The position numbers and the translations under genes were made by a program. DNA of 64,000 nt. It comes from Variovorax sp. PAMC26660 (GTDB lineage Bacteria; Pseudomonadota; Gammaproteobacteria; Burkholderiales; Burkholderiaceae_C). This document shows positions 46,566-55,730 of this stretch, piece after piece (the stretch's first letter is position 1; each line of letters opens with the position of its first letter). The DNA lies in NCBI RefSeq assembly GCF_014302995.1, contig NZ_CP060295.1, positions 1,922,001 to 1,986,000 on the forward strand, given 5' to 3'. Under the pieces are notes generated by a model. It ran no database searches, was not told where the DNA came from, and worked only from the letters and a program-made list of their open reading frames with translations.

Positions 46566-47576
46566 ATGCCCCAGTCGACGTCCGCTCCCCTCTCCCGCCG
46601 CAGTTTCTCGGCATGGATCGCGGCATCGGCCGCCGCCGCAGGCGCGGGGCACACCGCGCTGTGGCCCGGCGCCGCCAGGGCCGCCGACGCACCGCTCAGC
46701 TCCAAGCTTCGCATCGTCATTCCCGCCAATGAAGGCGGTGGCTGGGACCAGACAGGTCGCGCACTCGGCGCCGCCTTGCTGGCCTCGGGCGCGGTGGGCA
46801 ACGTGGTGTACGAGAACATCGGCGGCAAAGGCGGCACCATCGGCCTGGCCAAGTACGTCGAGAAATACGATGCCGACCCCGAAGCGCTGCTGGTCAGCGG
46901 GATGGTAATGGTCGGCGCAGTGGCGCTGCAAAAGCCCACCGTGACCATGGCCAACGTCTCGCCCGTGGCACGGCTGACCAGCGACTACGAAGTGGTGGCG
47001 GTGAAGGCCGACTCACCCATCAAGACCCCCAAGGACCTGATCGCGCAACTGCGCGCCGATGCCGCCAACACGGTCATCGCGGGCGGCTCGGCCGGCGGCG
47101 TCGACCACATGTACGCCGGCATGCTGGCGCGCGTGGCGGGCGCATCCTCCACGCTGGTCTATCAGGCGCATCCGGGCGGCGCGCAGGTGGTCGAGGCGCT
47201 TGAAACCGGCAAGGCTGTGGCCGGCATCTCGGGCTACAGCGAATTCAGCGACAGCCTGGCGAGCGGCAAGCTGCGCGCCATCGGCGTGTCGTCCAAGCAG
47301 CCGTTCCAGGGCATCAGTTCGGTGCGCGAGCAGGGCGTGGACGCCGACCTTGCCAACTGGCGTGGCGTGATGACCGGCAAGAAGGTGCCGCCCTACCGCA
47401 AGGCCGTGCTGCTCGACGCGGTGCGCCGCGCCACCACGCATGACCTGTGGGTGAAGACCATCAAGCGCAACAACTGGGACCCGTACTGGATGGCGGGCAA
47501 GGACTTCGAGAGCTTTCTCGAACTCGACACGGCGATGGCCGGGCCGCTGATCTATCTGCTCAAGCTGAAGGCCTGA
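46566..47576 (+). CDS. Bug-family (TctC) periplasmic substrate-binding protein
   Basis: 336 residues. Two adjacent arginines at 11-12 (LSRRSFSAWIAASAAAAG) and ARA at 37-39 suggest Tat export. The mature fold begins SKLRIVIPANEGGGWDQTGRALG, and it has the GKGGT and GSAGGVDHMYAG stretches of Bug receptors. No TctA/TctB-type membrane proteins are nearby, so it is an orphan receptor or uses a distant transporter. The ligand is probably a small organic acid or related compound. It is convergent with the regulator gene at 47601. Confidence 0.88.
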   Translation: MPQSTSAPLSRRSFSAWIAASAAAAGAGHTALWPGAARAADAPLSSKLRIVIPANEGGGWDQTGRALGAALLASGAVGNVVYENIGGKGGTIGLAKYVEKYDADPEALLVSGMVMVGAVALQKPTVTMANVSPVARLTSDYEVVAVKADSPIKTPKDLIAQLRADAANTVIAGGSAGGVDHMYAGMLARVAGASSTLVYQAHPGGAQVVEALETGKAVAGISGYSEFSDSLASGKLRAIGVSSKQPFQGISSVREQGVDADLANWRGVMTGKKVPPYRKAVLLDAVRRATTHDLWVKTIKRNNWDPYWMAGKDFESFLELDTAMAGPLIYLLKLKA

Positions 47577-47600
47577 GACCGGTCTTCCGGTTCTCCCGGT

Positions 47601-48305
47601 TCAGGCAAACAGCTCGGGCATCTCGCGCTGGGCCTTCGGCGTCAGCGCGAGCGCGCGACCATCCAGCTCCTGCCGCACCCAGCCACGGCGCAGCGAAAGT
47701 TGCAGCCATGCCGCACCGAGTGCGCCGCCCAGATGCGGGCGCCGCTCGCTCCAATCCAGGCAGGCACAGGCGAAGCGACGCCGCGAGCGACGCACCGCAT
47801 CAACCTCGACACCCAGACTTTCCAGCGCGATCGCACCTTCGACCGTGAGTTCGTACGAACCGCTCTGCAGGCCACTGAGCCAGCCCTGCGCATGCAGCCG
47901 GTCGTGCAGCGCCACGCCGGCCGTGCCGGCCATGTGGTCGTAGCAGGTGCGCGCGCTGCGCAGGCGACTCGGCGTGTTCGGCTTGAACTCGGCGGCACGC
48001 GGCGCACCGGCCACCACCATCAGGCTTTCGAGCGCGGCCGCGACATCGTCGTTGGCCAGCCTGAAGTAGCGGTGCTTGCCTTGCACCAGCAGCTCGACCA
48101 ATCGCTCTTCCTTCAGCCGTGCCAGATGCGCGCTGGCCGTGGACGCTGCCACCTCGGCCACCGTGGCCAGCTCGGTGGCGGTGCGCGCGTGGCCATCCAT
48201 CAGGCAGTTCAGCATGCGGGCGCGCGCGGGCTCGGCGATGGCACCGGCCAGCCGTGCCAACTGGAAGTCCGCGCTCGGCGAAGAGGAGGAAGAGTTCGTG
48301 TCCAT
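47601..48305 (-). CDS. ArsR-like winged helix regulator with C-terminal extension
   Basis: 234 residues. The N-terminal HTH of about 90 residues has LARLAGAIAEPARARMLNCL and the recognition helix VAASTASAHLARLKEERLV. It is followed by an additional domain (about 110-234) with a basic end, longer than usual ArsR repressors. It is divergent from the P450 gene (82-bp spacer), the likely target. The additional domain may sense a small molecule; no metal-site cysteine pair was seen. Confidence 0.87.
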   Translation of the reverse strand: MDTNSSSSSPSADFQLARLAGAIAEPARARMLNCLMDGHARTATELATVAEVAASTASAHLARLKEERLVELLVQGKHRYFRLANDDVAAALESLMVVAGAPRAAEFKPNTPSRLRSARTCYDHMAGTAGVALHDRLHAQGWLSGLQSGSYELTVEGAIALESLGVEVDAVRRSRRRFACACLDWSERRPHLGGALGAAWLQLSLRRGWVRQELDGRALALTPKAQREMPELFA

Positions 48306-48387
48306 GCGCCCATCGTAGAACGGCTGCGCATCCGACACTTCGTTCACGGGCGAAGTGTGGCGGCGGCTTCGATCGCACACTGCGGCC

Positions 48388-49557
48388 ATGAACACCACAA
48401 GCCCCACCTCCACCGACCTGCCCGTCGACCCGGTCGCGGCCGCCACGCATGCCGATCCCTACCCGTACTACGCCAGCCTTCGCGCAGGACCGGCGCTTGC
48501 GTGGAACGAAAAGCTGCGCCTGTGGGTTGCGAGCCGCGCCGATGTCATCGAACAGGTGCTGGGCGCGCACGGCGCCCTGCGCGTGCGGCCCGTCGCCGAG
48601 CCCGTGCCGCGCGCCATCGTCGGCAGCGCGGCGGGTGAAGTGTTCGGGCATCTGGTGCGCATGAACGAAGGCGCGACGCACCAGGCCCAGCGGCCTGCCT
48701 TGCAACGCGCCCTGGCCGGGCTCGACCTGAATGCCGTGCATGCGGCCGCATCGCAGGTCGCGCAGCGGGTGCCGGAGAAGCCGCTGTCCGACACGATTTT
48801 CTCCATGCCCGTGCAGGCGGTGGCGCACCTGCTCGGCTTTGCCGACGAGACACTGCCGCAGGTCGATCATTGGATGCGCGATTTCGTCGCCTGCCTGTCG
48901 CCACTGTCCACGGCCGAGCAGTTGCAGGGCGCGAGCGTGGCCGCCGCCGAACTGATGACGCGCTTCGAGGCTCTGGCCGCGAATGCGGCACCACGCAATG
49001 GCACGCTGCTCGCCGCCGTGCTGACCGAAAGCGCGGCCAGTGCGCCGCTGTCGCGCTCGCTGCTCGCGAACCTCGTGGGCCTGCTCTCGCAGACCTGCGA
49101 TGCCACGGCGGGCCTGCTGGGCAACAGCCTTATCGCGGTGATGCGCGAACCCTCGCTGCGCCCGACCCTGCGCACGCGCGATGGCCTGCAATCGATCGTG
49201 GAAGAAACGGCAAGGCACGACCCCTCGGCGCAGAACACGCGCCGCTTCGTGGCAGAGCCGATCACCCTCGCGGACACCCCGTTGGCCGTGGGCGACACGG
49301 TACTGGTGATGTTGGCCTCAGCCAACCGCGACCCGGCGCTCAACCCCGATCCGGATGTCTTCATGCGGGTGCGCGCCCGGCGCCGCATGCTCGGCTTCGG
49401 CCACGGCATGCATGCCTGCCCGGGACAGGCGCTGGCCTGCACGCTGGCGGCAGCGGGCCTCGACGCGCTGCTGCGCCGCACGCCCGACCTGCAGGCACAG
49501 CAGGCGCGCGGCTGGCACTACAGGCCATCGGCCGCGCGCATTCCCGTCTTCCACTGA
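48388..49557 (+). CDS. Cytochrome P450 with divergent I-helix
   Basis: 389-residue bacterial class P450. The heme loop is FGHGMHACPGQAL with C344 as axial ligand, and the ExxR pair is E273 and R276 in EETAR. The I-helix segment is LLSQTCDATAGLLG (residues 232-245) in place of an AGxxTT-like sequence; it keeps an acid but has an alanine at the first threonine position. No ferredoxin or reductase gene adjoins it, though a ferredoxin gene lies at 6507. The divergent regulator and the stand-alone setting suggest inducible oxidation of an unknown small molecule. Confidence 0.88.
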   Translation: MNTTSPTSTDLPVDPVAAATHADPYPYYASLRAGPALAWNEKLRLWVASRADVIEQVLGAHGALRVRPVAEPVPRAIVGSAAGEVFGHLVRMNEGATHQAQRPALQRALAGLDLNAVHAAASQVAQRVPEKPLSDTIFSMPVQAVAHLLGFADETLPQVDHWMRDFVACLSPLSTAEQLQGASVAAAELMTRFEALAANAAPRNGTLLAAVLTESAASAPLSRSLLANLVGLLSQTCDATAGLLGNSLIAVMREPSLRPTLRTRDGLQSIVEETARHDPSAQNTRRFVAEPITLADTPLAVGDTVLVMLASANRDPALNPDPDVFMRVRARRRMLGFGHGMHACPGQALACTLAAAGLDALLRRTPDLQAQQARGWHYRPSAARIPVFH

Positions 49558-49575
49558 AGAACGGATGGTGGTCGC

Positions 49576-50547
49576 TCAGGCGCGCGTGGAGGCCCAATGG
49601 CCCGTGCGCGCCAGATGCGGTGACAACTCCGCGTCGCCCCATCGCAGCGGCAACGCCAACGGACGGCGCAGCGCATGTTCGACGCGAAAGCGCATCAGGC
49701 GCTCCGCACCTTCGAAGGCCGCGACCTCGGGGCCGTCCCACACGATCTCGGCCGTGACCGCCACATGCAGCAGCTCGCCGTTGTCGAAGTCGATGAACAG
49801 CAGGCCCGCGCGCGGATGGGCCGCGAGGTTGCCGAGCGTGTTGAAGAAGCGGTTGCCGTTGAAATCCGGCACCGTGAGCATGTCATCACCGTCGATGCGC
49901 ACGAAGCCCGGAAGACCGCCGCGATGCGACACGTCGACACCGTGCGAACTGGCGTCTGCCTCGTCACCCACCGCCACGTCGTGCGGATAGGCGGTGGCGA
50001 TGAACAGCGTGTCCGCGCTGCCGATCAGGCGATGTGCCGCCAGGTCGAGCGTGTCGAGCCACTGCACTGGCGCAGCATTGCCGCGCGCCGCCGCGAACAC
50101 CGGCTCGCGCGCCTGGATGTACCGGGGGCAATTGCCGAAGCTCTGCTGCACCTCGACCATGAAACCCGTGGCATCCAACGATTCGACGGTGCCGTTCATG
50201 CGGTTGCGCCGCCGCGTGTGCGGCTCGATGCCGAGCAGGCCCAGCGTGGCACCCGGCGCCAACTGCCCGGCCAGTGGATCGCCCGCGGTGGGCAGCGCTT
50301 CGACACGCAAGTGCGTCGCATCGGGCGAATGCGCAAAGCCTGCGGGTGCGGCCAGCACGCTGGCCCAGGGCTGCAGGTTCGCATCGAGACTGCCGACCAC
50401 GAGAAAGGGCAACTGCGCGAAGAAGGCGCGGTGCTGGTCCGGCATGTAGTCGCGGATCACGCGCGGCCCGGCCGCCTCCATCTGCTCGCGTGAACCTGCC
50501 AGCGCCTGCAACGCACGCTCTCCCGCATGGAACGGCGCGGCGATCAT
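49576..50547 (-). CDS. Pyridoxamine 5'-phosphate oxidase-like FMN protein
   Basis: 323 residues. A split-barrel flavin-binding fold: FAQLPFLVVGSLDANLQPWAS near residue 43, LGIEPHTRRRNRMNG near 105, and RIDGDDMLTVPDFNGNRFFNTLGNL near 215. Proteins of this size and pattern are in the PNPOx-like family, often annotated in aerobic oxidative metabolism, but the substrate is unknown. Its ATG overlaps the stop of the GST gene by four bases, so the two are translationally coupled. It is convergent with the P450 gene by 18 bp. Confidence 0.85.
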   Translation of the reverse strand: MIAAPFHAGERALQALAGSREQMEAAGPRVIRDYMPDQHRAFFAQLPFLVVGSLDANLQPWASVLAAPAGFAHSPDATHLRVEALPTAGDPLAGQLAPGATLGLLGIEPHTRRRNRMNGTVESLDATGFMVEVQQSFGNCPRYIQAREPVFAAARGNAAPVQWLDTLDLAAHRLIGSADTLFIATAYPHDVAVGDEADASSHGVDVSHRGGLPGFVRIDGDDMLTVPDFNGNRFFNTLGNLAAHPRAGLLFIDFDNGELLHVAVTAEIVWDGPEVAAFEGAERLMRFRVEHALRRPLALPLRWGDAELSPHLARTGHWASTRA

Positions 50548-51206
50548 GCGACCGCCGCAAGCCCGATGGCCGTGCGCACCATCGGCACGAACCCAGGCAG
50601 CGCCTCCACACGCACCAGCCAGTCGCGCAGATGCGGATAGCCGTCGAGCGACACGCTGCCTTCGGGCGCATGCGCCACATAGGCGTAGTTCGCGATGTCG
50701 GCCAGCGTGACGGTGGGGCCGGCAAGGAAGGGCTGCTGCTGCAGGTGCATTTCCATCACCGCGAGCAAGGCATGCGATCGCGTCACGGTCTCGGCCGGAT
50801 CGGCGGCCAGGCCGAACAGCGCCATGATCCGCGCCGCCGCCGGGCCGTATGCCAGCGGACCGGCCGCCACCGAGAACCAGCGCTGCACGCGCGCCATGCC
50901 GACCGCATCGCGCGGCATCCAGCGCGCCGGATCGGCTGCGTAGCGTTCGTTGAGGTAGACCAGGATCGCGTTGGAATCGGCCAGCGTGAGGTCGCCGTCC
51001 TCGATCACCGGCACCTGCCCGAAGGGGTTGCGCGCCAGGAACTCAGGTGCGCGGTTGTCGCGCTTGCGCATGTCGAGCTCGATGATCTCGAAGGGCAACC
51101 CGAGCATCGAAAGAAGGAGCCGCACGCGATGCACGTGGCCCGAGAGGGCGGTGCCGTAGAGCTTGATGGGCTGCGCGGGACGGTGAGTGGCGGCGGTGGT
51201 GTTCAT
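50544..51206 (-). CDS. Glutathione S-transferase
   Basis: 220-residue cytosolic GST. The thioredoxin-like domain has IKLYGTALSGHVHRVRLLLS with the likely glutathione-activating serine, NPFGQVPVIEDGDLTLADSN and the all-helical C-terminal domain (VTLADIANYAYVAHAPEG). It is the first gene of a two-gene unit with the PNPOx-like protein (ATGA overlap). A LysR gene is divergent from it, 111 bp away, and is a probable regulator of the pair. The electrophile handled is unknown. Confidence 0.92.
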   Translation of the reverse strand: MNTTAATHRPAQPIKLYGTALSGHVHRVRLLLSMLGLPFEIIELDMRKRDNRAPEFLARNPFGQVPVIEDGDLTLADSNAILVYLNERYAADPARWMPRDAVGMARVQRWFSVAAGPLAYGPAAARIMALFGLAADPAETVTRSHALLAVMEMHLQQQPFLAGPTVTLADIANYAYVAHAPEGSVSLDGYPHLRDWLVRVEALPGFVPMVRTAIGLAAVA

Positions 51207-51317
51207 GAGGGAATCCTGTGAATGGGCTGGGCCTGTTCCGGATTCTTCTCTCTTGCGCCGTATGAAGGAATAGCCATTCCTGTATTTGACTGCTGCGTTT
51301 TCCGGTTTAATCGCGCC

Positions 51318-52208
51318 ATGGATCGTTTCAAGGCCATGCAGACCTTCGTGCAGATTGCCGAGCAGGGCAGCCTCACGCGCGCCGCCGAGGCACTCGGCAC
51401 CTCGCTGCCTGCGGTGGTGCGCTCGCTCGCGGCGCTCGAAGCGCACCTGGGCGTGCGCCTTTTCCACCGCACCACGCGCCGCCTTTCGCTCACCGAAGAG
51501 GGCCGCCACTACCTGCCCAGCGCGCGCGACGTGCTGCTCGCGGCCGATGCCGCCGACCTCGCGCTGAAGGCCGAGGCGCGCGAACCGGCGGGCCAGCTCA
51601 CCATCACCGCGCCGGTGCTGTTCGGTCATATGTACGTGGCGCCCGCCATCACCCGCTTCATGCAGCGCCACGACAAGGTGCGCTGCAGCGTGCTGCTGTA
51701 CGACCGCACGGTGAACCTGCTGGAAGAAGGCATCGACGTGGGCATCCGCATCGGTGCGCTGGAAGACTCGTCGCTGGTGGCGCAGTCGCTGGGCACCATC
51801 CGCCGCGTGGTGGTGGCAAGCCCGGCGTACCTCGCCCTTCACGGCGTCCCGCGGCATCCGCGCGATCTGGCGGGTACGCCCTGTGTGCGCGGTCGCATCG
51901 ATGCGCCCCTGCAATGGGTGTTCCACGAAGGCGGCCGGACCGTGAACGTGACTCTGGGCAGCCGGCTCGAATTCAACCATCTCGCACCCGCCATCGAGGC
52001 CTGCGCCGCAGGCATGGGCTTCGGCACTTTCTTCTCCTACCAGGTGCTGCCGCTGGTGGCACAGGGCCGGTTGAAGCTGGTGCTCGAAGACTTCGAGCCA
52101 CCGCCAAGGCCGGTGAGCGTGATCTACCCGAACGCGCGGCTGCTGCCGGCACGCACGCGCGCCTTCATCGACTGGATGAAGGCGGAGTTCTGCGGGCTGC
52201 GGATGTAG
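51318..52208 (+). CDS. LysR-family transcriptional regulator
   Basis: 296 residues from ATG 51318 (MDRFKAMQTFVQIAEQGSLT). HTH ALGTSLPAVVRSLAALEAHL near residue 23, then effector domain with LLEEGIDVGIRIGALEDSSL. It is divergent from the GST/PNPOx pair, with the 111-bp spacer 51207-51317 holding both promoters. Control of that pair is inferred from the layout. It is convergent with the secreted protein gene at 52214. Confidence 0.93.
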   Translation: MDRFKAMQTFVQIAEQGSLTRAAEALGTSLPAVVRSLAALEAHLGVRLFHRTTRRLSLTEEGRHYLPSARDVLLAADAADLALKAEAREPAGQLTITAPVLFGHMYVAPAITRFMQRHDKVRCSVLLYDRTVNLLEEGIDVGIRIGALEDSSLVAQSLGTIRRVVVASPAYLALHGVPRHPRDLAGTPCVRGRIDAPLQWVFHEGGRTVNVTLGSRLEFNHLAPAIEACAAGMGFGTFFSYQVLPLVAQGRLKLVLEDFEPPPRPVSVIYPNARLLPARTRAFIDWMKAEFCGLRM

Positions 52209-52213
52209 TGCGG

Positions 52214-52894
52214 CTACAGCGCGGCGACGGGCGCTGGCAAGGGCTTGCCGTCGCACAGGAGTGCGGCATCGCTGGCCATGCTTCGCACCGCTTCTTCGAG
52301 GCCGAGGTTCAGCACCGACATGAACTCGCCGTTGCCATTGACCCAGTTGGTGCCCGTGCCCATGCCGTGGTACTGGCGCGAAACGGGTTCGCCGCCCGGC
52401 ATGCGGTAGCTGACCTGCAGCACCACATGCGAGACGAGGTTCAGGTCGGTGGACCATGCGTGCGCCAGGCGCAGCGCCACGTCGGCCGTGACCTGCCGCG
52501 CGCCGGCAGGTGTGGGGGCCGGCGCACCGAGGACGGTCTGGAAGCCGTAGCGGTTCATCGACTGCAGCGCGCCGCGCGTCCACGCGATGCCATCGCCGCT
52601 TCGCAGCGACTGCACGGACCTGGGCGTGGCATGGACCGTGGGCAGCATCAAGGTCAGGTTGCCGGCGTTCGCCTTGTTGCTGCGCGTGTCTTCGATCTTC
52701 GGCAGGTAGAGCGTGCAGCTGGGTGCCAGTGGCTGCTGCGTCATGACCGGTGAGCCGTCGGAGCGGTCGGTCGGCGCCGGCGACGGCGTGAAGACCATGC
52801 TGAGCGGCTCGCCCTCGGTCAGCGCATGCGCCGGGCCCGGCAGGAAGCAGGTGGTGCAGAGGATGGCGGCAGCCACGCGATAAGGTCGATTCAT
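52214..52894 (-). CDS. Uncharacterised secreted protein
   Basis: 226 residues with signal peptide MNRPYRVAAAILCTTCFLPG and cleavage after AHA near residue 24. The mature part has no recognised motif. It includes LPKIEDTRSNKANAGNLTLM and RQVTADVALRLAHAWSTDLN, with two cysteines in the mature part (PSCTLY, LLCDGK). The start overlaps the stop of the lipoprotein gene by the ATGA arrangement, so the two form a unit. The function is unknown. Confidence 0.7.
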   Translation of the reverse strand: MNRPYRVAAAILCTTCFLPGPAHALTEGEPLSMVFTPSPAPTDRSDGSPVMTQQPLAPSCTLYLPKIEDTRSNKANAGNLTLMLPTVHATPRSVQSLRSGDGIAWTRGALQSMNRYGFQTVLGAPAPTPAGARQVTADVALRLAHAWSTDLNLVSHVVLQVSYRMPGGEPVSRQYHGMGTGTNWVNGNGEFMSVLNLGLEEAVRSMASDAALLCDGKPLPAPVAAL

Positions 52895-53733
52895 GGGGCC
52901 GTGCTCCGCAGCGAATACATGGCGCCGTCCTGGTCGCGGAACACCACGCGGCCGGCTTGGTCGTCGAAGCCCTGGCCGGCCAGCGTGACCCACGAGCCGT
53001 TGACGTTGAACCGCGACGTCTTCACCGCACCCGAGCGCGCACCGGCGATGTCCATGGCCACGAGGTGCAGGGTCTGCGTCATCGAGTCGCGCATGACCGA
53101 GCGCAGCACCTGCCCGTCGTTGGCCGTCAGGCGCCGGATGACGGTGGCGCGCGTGCCGCCGCCGACGGGCGTCTGGAAGATGGCAGAGGCGCGGTACGAA
53201 GGCTCGCTGTTGCCGCCCTGCCAGAGGATGGCCGAGGTGCGGGTGGTGAACGCGCCGAGCCCGGGTTCGAGCGCGTACTGCAACAGCAGCACCATGTAGG
53301 CGGGACCGGCTTTGGTGGCGGCGATGCGGGCGTCCTGCTCGGCCTTGAGCGGCATGGCCGTCAGCACCTGCGACGAGCGCACCTTCAGCGGGAACGCACT
53401 CGGCTCGGCCAGCATCGCATTGATGGCAGGGCCGGCTTCGGCGCGGTAGTCGTAGTCGAGCAGCGGGCCGACGATGGCCTGCACCTCGGCGCTCATGTCT
53501 TTCTGGCGCGACTGCTGCACCGACGAATCGATCAGCGCACCGATCAGGCCGCCGCCGGTGGCCGCGCTCACGCCGGGCGCCTTCGCGGAGAACATGAAGC
53601 TTTCTTGCGCCACGACCACGCGCACGTCGACCTCCTGGACCGTGTGCCGGTCCGCGGCCGCCAACGGGCGATGAAAGGGCGCGCAGGCGCCGAGCAACAG
53701 CAGCACCGACAGCGCCAACAGGAAACGCAGCAT
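52891..53733 (-). CDS. Uncharacterised lipoprotein
   Basis: 280 residues from ATG 53731-53733. Signal peptide MLRFLLALSVLLLLGACAPF with lipobox LLGAC, lipid on C17. The mature part has VQEVDVRVVVAQESFMFSAK, a glycine-rich GGGLIGALIDSSVQQSR, and long stretches with alternating beta-strand pattern (YMVLLLQYALEPGLGAFT). No domain is recognised. It is probably outer membrane-bound. It precedes and is coupled to the secreted protein gene. Divergent from the NodI-like ABC gene. Confidence 0.72.
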   Translation of the reverse strand: MLRFLLALSVLLLLGACAPFHRPLAAADRHTVQEVDVRVVVAQESFMFSAKAPGVSAATGGGLIGALIDSSVQQSRQKDMSAEVQAIVGPLLDYDYRAEAGPAINAMLAEPSAFPLKVRSSQVLTAMPLKAEQDARIAATKAGPAYMVLLLQYALEPGLGAFTTRTSAILWQGGNSEPSYRASAIFQTPVGGGTRATVIRRLTANDGQVLRSVMRDSMTQTLHLVAMDIAGARSGAVKTSRFNVNGSWVTLAGQGFDDQAGRVVFRDQDGAMYSLRSTAP

Positions 53734-53906
53734 CTTTTGGGCCTCCCCCCGAGAATTGCAATCCGGCGTCGATTGTGCCGTTGCAACGGGCGCGACGGAC
53801 GCCACGGGTGCGATGCGCGTCGCATGAAGTTGCTCGCAAGTCGGGCGGATTGTCCATCGATTGAAGCGATGGGGCGCGCAATGCGTGGCTGCGTCAGAAT
53901 GGCCGC

Positions 53907-54848
53907 GTGCCGCCCTCCACCCCCACTCCTCCCCTCTTCCACGTCAGCCATCTGCACAAGCGCTACGGCGACAACACGGTCGTCAACGACCTGTCGTTCG
54001 AGATTGCGCCGGGCGAATGCCTGGGCGTGATCGGCCCGAACGGCGCCGGCAAGACCACCACGATCCGCATGTGCCTGGGCCTCACCGCGCCCGATGGCGG
54101 GCAGATCGAGGCACTGGGCCTGCAGATGCCGCGCGATGCGCTGGCCATCAAGGCGCAGCTTGGCGTAGTCACGCAGTTCGACACGCTCGACCCCGACTTC
54201 AGTTGTGCCGAGAACCTCGTGGTGTACGGCCGCTACTTCGGCTTCAGCAAGGCGCATGTGCGTGCGCGCGTGCCTCAGTTGCTGGAGTTTGCGGCGCTCT
54301 CGCACAAGGCCGATGCGAAGCCGGGCGAACTGTCGGGCGGGATGCGCCGGCGCCTGTCGCTGGCGCGTGCGCTGGTCAACGACCCGAAGCTGCTGCTGCT
54401 CGACGAACCGACGACCGGGCTCGACCCGCAGGCGCGCCACCTGATGTGGGAGCGGCTCCAGGTCTTGCTGCAGCAGGGCAAGTCGATCCTGCTGACCACG
54501 CACTTCATGGACGAGGCCGAGCGCCTGTGTTCGCGCCTGCTGGTGCTGGACCACGGCCGCAAGATCGCCGAAGGCCGCCCGCGCGACCTGATTGCCGAGC
54601 ACCTGGAACCCGATGTGGTCGAGGTGTATGGCAACGGTGCGCTGGCGCTGGCCGGGTCGGCCGAACTCAAGGCGATGGCGGCGCGCGTGGAAGTGAGCGG
54701 CGAGACCGTGTTCTTCTACACACAGGATGCGCGGCGGCTGCTCGATGCGTTGACGCAGCACGGCGGGCTGCGCACCTTTCACCGGCCCGCCAACCTGGAG
54801 GACCTCTTCCTCAAGCTCACCGGCCGGCAGATTCGCGAGGACGGCTAG
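53907..54848 (+). CDS. ABC-2 type exporter ATPase (NodI-like)
   Basis: 313 residues. GTG 53907 is the only usable start. Walker [10 protein letters not shown], signature [15 protein letters not shown], Walker [13 protein letters not shown], and [13 protein letters not shown] match the NodI/DRI group of daunorubicin-type or lipo-oligosaccharide exporters. The C-terminal region after residue 230 is family-typical. The permease gene follows three bases later. It does not imply nodulation; such pairs are common in non-rhizobial Burkholderiales. Confidence 0.92.
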   Translation: MPPSTPTPPLFHVSHLHKRYGDNTVVNDLSFEIAPGECLGVIGPNGAGKTTTIRMCLGLTAPDGGQIEALGLQMPRDALAIKAQLGVVTQFDTLDPDFSCAENLVVYGRYFGFSKAHVRARVPQLLEFAALSHKADAKPGELSGGMRRRLSLARALVNDPKLLLLDEPTTGLDPQARHLMWERLQVLLQQGKSILLTTHFMDEAERLCSRLLVLDHGRKIAEGRPRDLIAEHLEPDVVEVYGNGALALAGSAELKAMAARVEVSGETVFFYTQDARRLLDALTQHGGLRTFHRPANLEDLFLKLTGRQIREDG

Positions 54849-54851
54849 ACC

Positions 54852-55700
54852 ATGAACACGACGACTTCAACAACAACGACCAGCATCACGAACGCCGCAC
54901 CGCCCGCGCCTTCGGTGTGGCGCGCGCCCGAGATCTCGCTGCGCTGGTGGCCGGTGTTTCTGCGCAACCTGCTGGTGTGGCGCAAGCTCGCGATACCGAG
55001 CCTCATCGGCAACATCGCCGAGCCGCTGATCTGGCTCGTGGCCTTCGGCTACGGAATGGGCGCGCTGGTGGGTCAGGTGGCGGTGGACGGCGTGAAGGTG
55101 CCCTACATCCTGTTCCTGGCCAGCGGCTCGATCTGCATGAGCGCGATGAATGCGGCGAGCTTCGAGGCGCTGTATTCGGCGTTCTCGCGCATGCATGTGC
55201 AAAAGACCTGGGACGGCATCATGAACGCGCCCGTGGGGCTGGACGACATCGTGCTGGCGGAGATGCTGTGGGCGGCGTTCAAGTCGATCTTCACCGTCAC
55301 TGCGATCCTGTTCGTGATGCTGGGGCTGGGCATCAGCCACAGCCCGAAGCTGTTCGTCGCATGGATGGTGCTGATCGGTGCGGGCATCACCTTCTCGTCG
55401 ATTGCGCTGATCTTCAATGCGCTGGCGAAGGGCTACGACTTCTTCACCTACTACTTCACGCTGTTCATGACGCCGATGATGTTCTTGAGCGGGGTGTTCT
55501 TTCCGCTTGAACAACTGCCCTCGGCGGTCAAGGCCGTGGCGGCGTGGTTGCCGCTGACCAATGCGGTGGCGCTGGTGCGTCCGCTCTTCATGGACCAGTG
55601 GCCGACCGATTGGTGGCTGCACGCGGGCGTGCTGGCTGTGTATGCGGTCGTCGCCTTCTGGATCGCGCTGGCGCTGACGCGCAAGCGGTTCCGGGGCTGA
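54852..55700 (+). CDS. ABC-2 type exporter permease (NodJ-like)
   Basis: 282-residue inner-membrane protein with about six helices. FGYGMGALVG (near 58), FEALYSAFSRMHVQKTWDGI and FFTYYFTLFMTPMMFLSGVF (near 200) are typical of NodJ-like ABC-2 permeases. It is coupled to the ATPase gene and forms a two-component exporter, with substrate possibly a polysaccharide or lipid-linked compound. It ends 30 bp from the convergent GT39 gene. Confidence 0.92.
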   Translation: MNTTTSTTTTSITNAAPPAPSVWRAPEISLRWWPVFLRNLLVWRKLAIPSLIGNIAEPLIWLVAFGYGMGALVGQVAVDGVKVPYILFLASGSICMSAMNAASFEALYSAFSRMHVQKTWDGIMNAPVGLDDIVLAEMLWAAFKSIFTVTAILFVMLGLGISHSPKLFVAWMVLIGAGITFSSIALIFNALAKGYDFFTYYFTLFMTPMMFLSGVFFPLEQLPSAVKAVAAWLPLTNAVALVRPLFMDQWPTDWWLHAGVLAVYAVVAFWIALALTRKRFRG

Positions 55701-55730
55701 CGCGCCTGCACGGATACAGCCGCTGCAGCG

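Noticed and set aside
53907..55700. Nodulation genes nodI/nodJ
   Set aside because: The family match is real, but no other nod genes are present and such exporter pairs are widespread in Burkholderiales.
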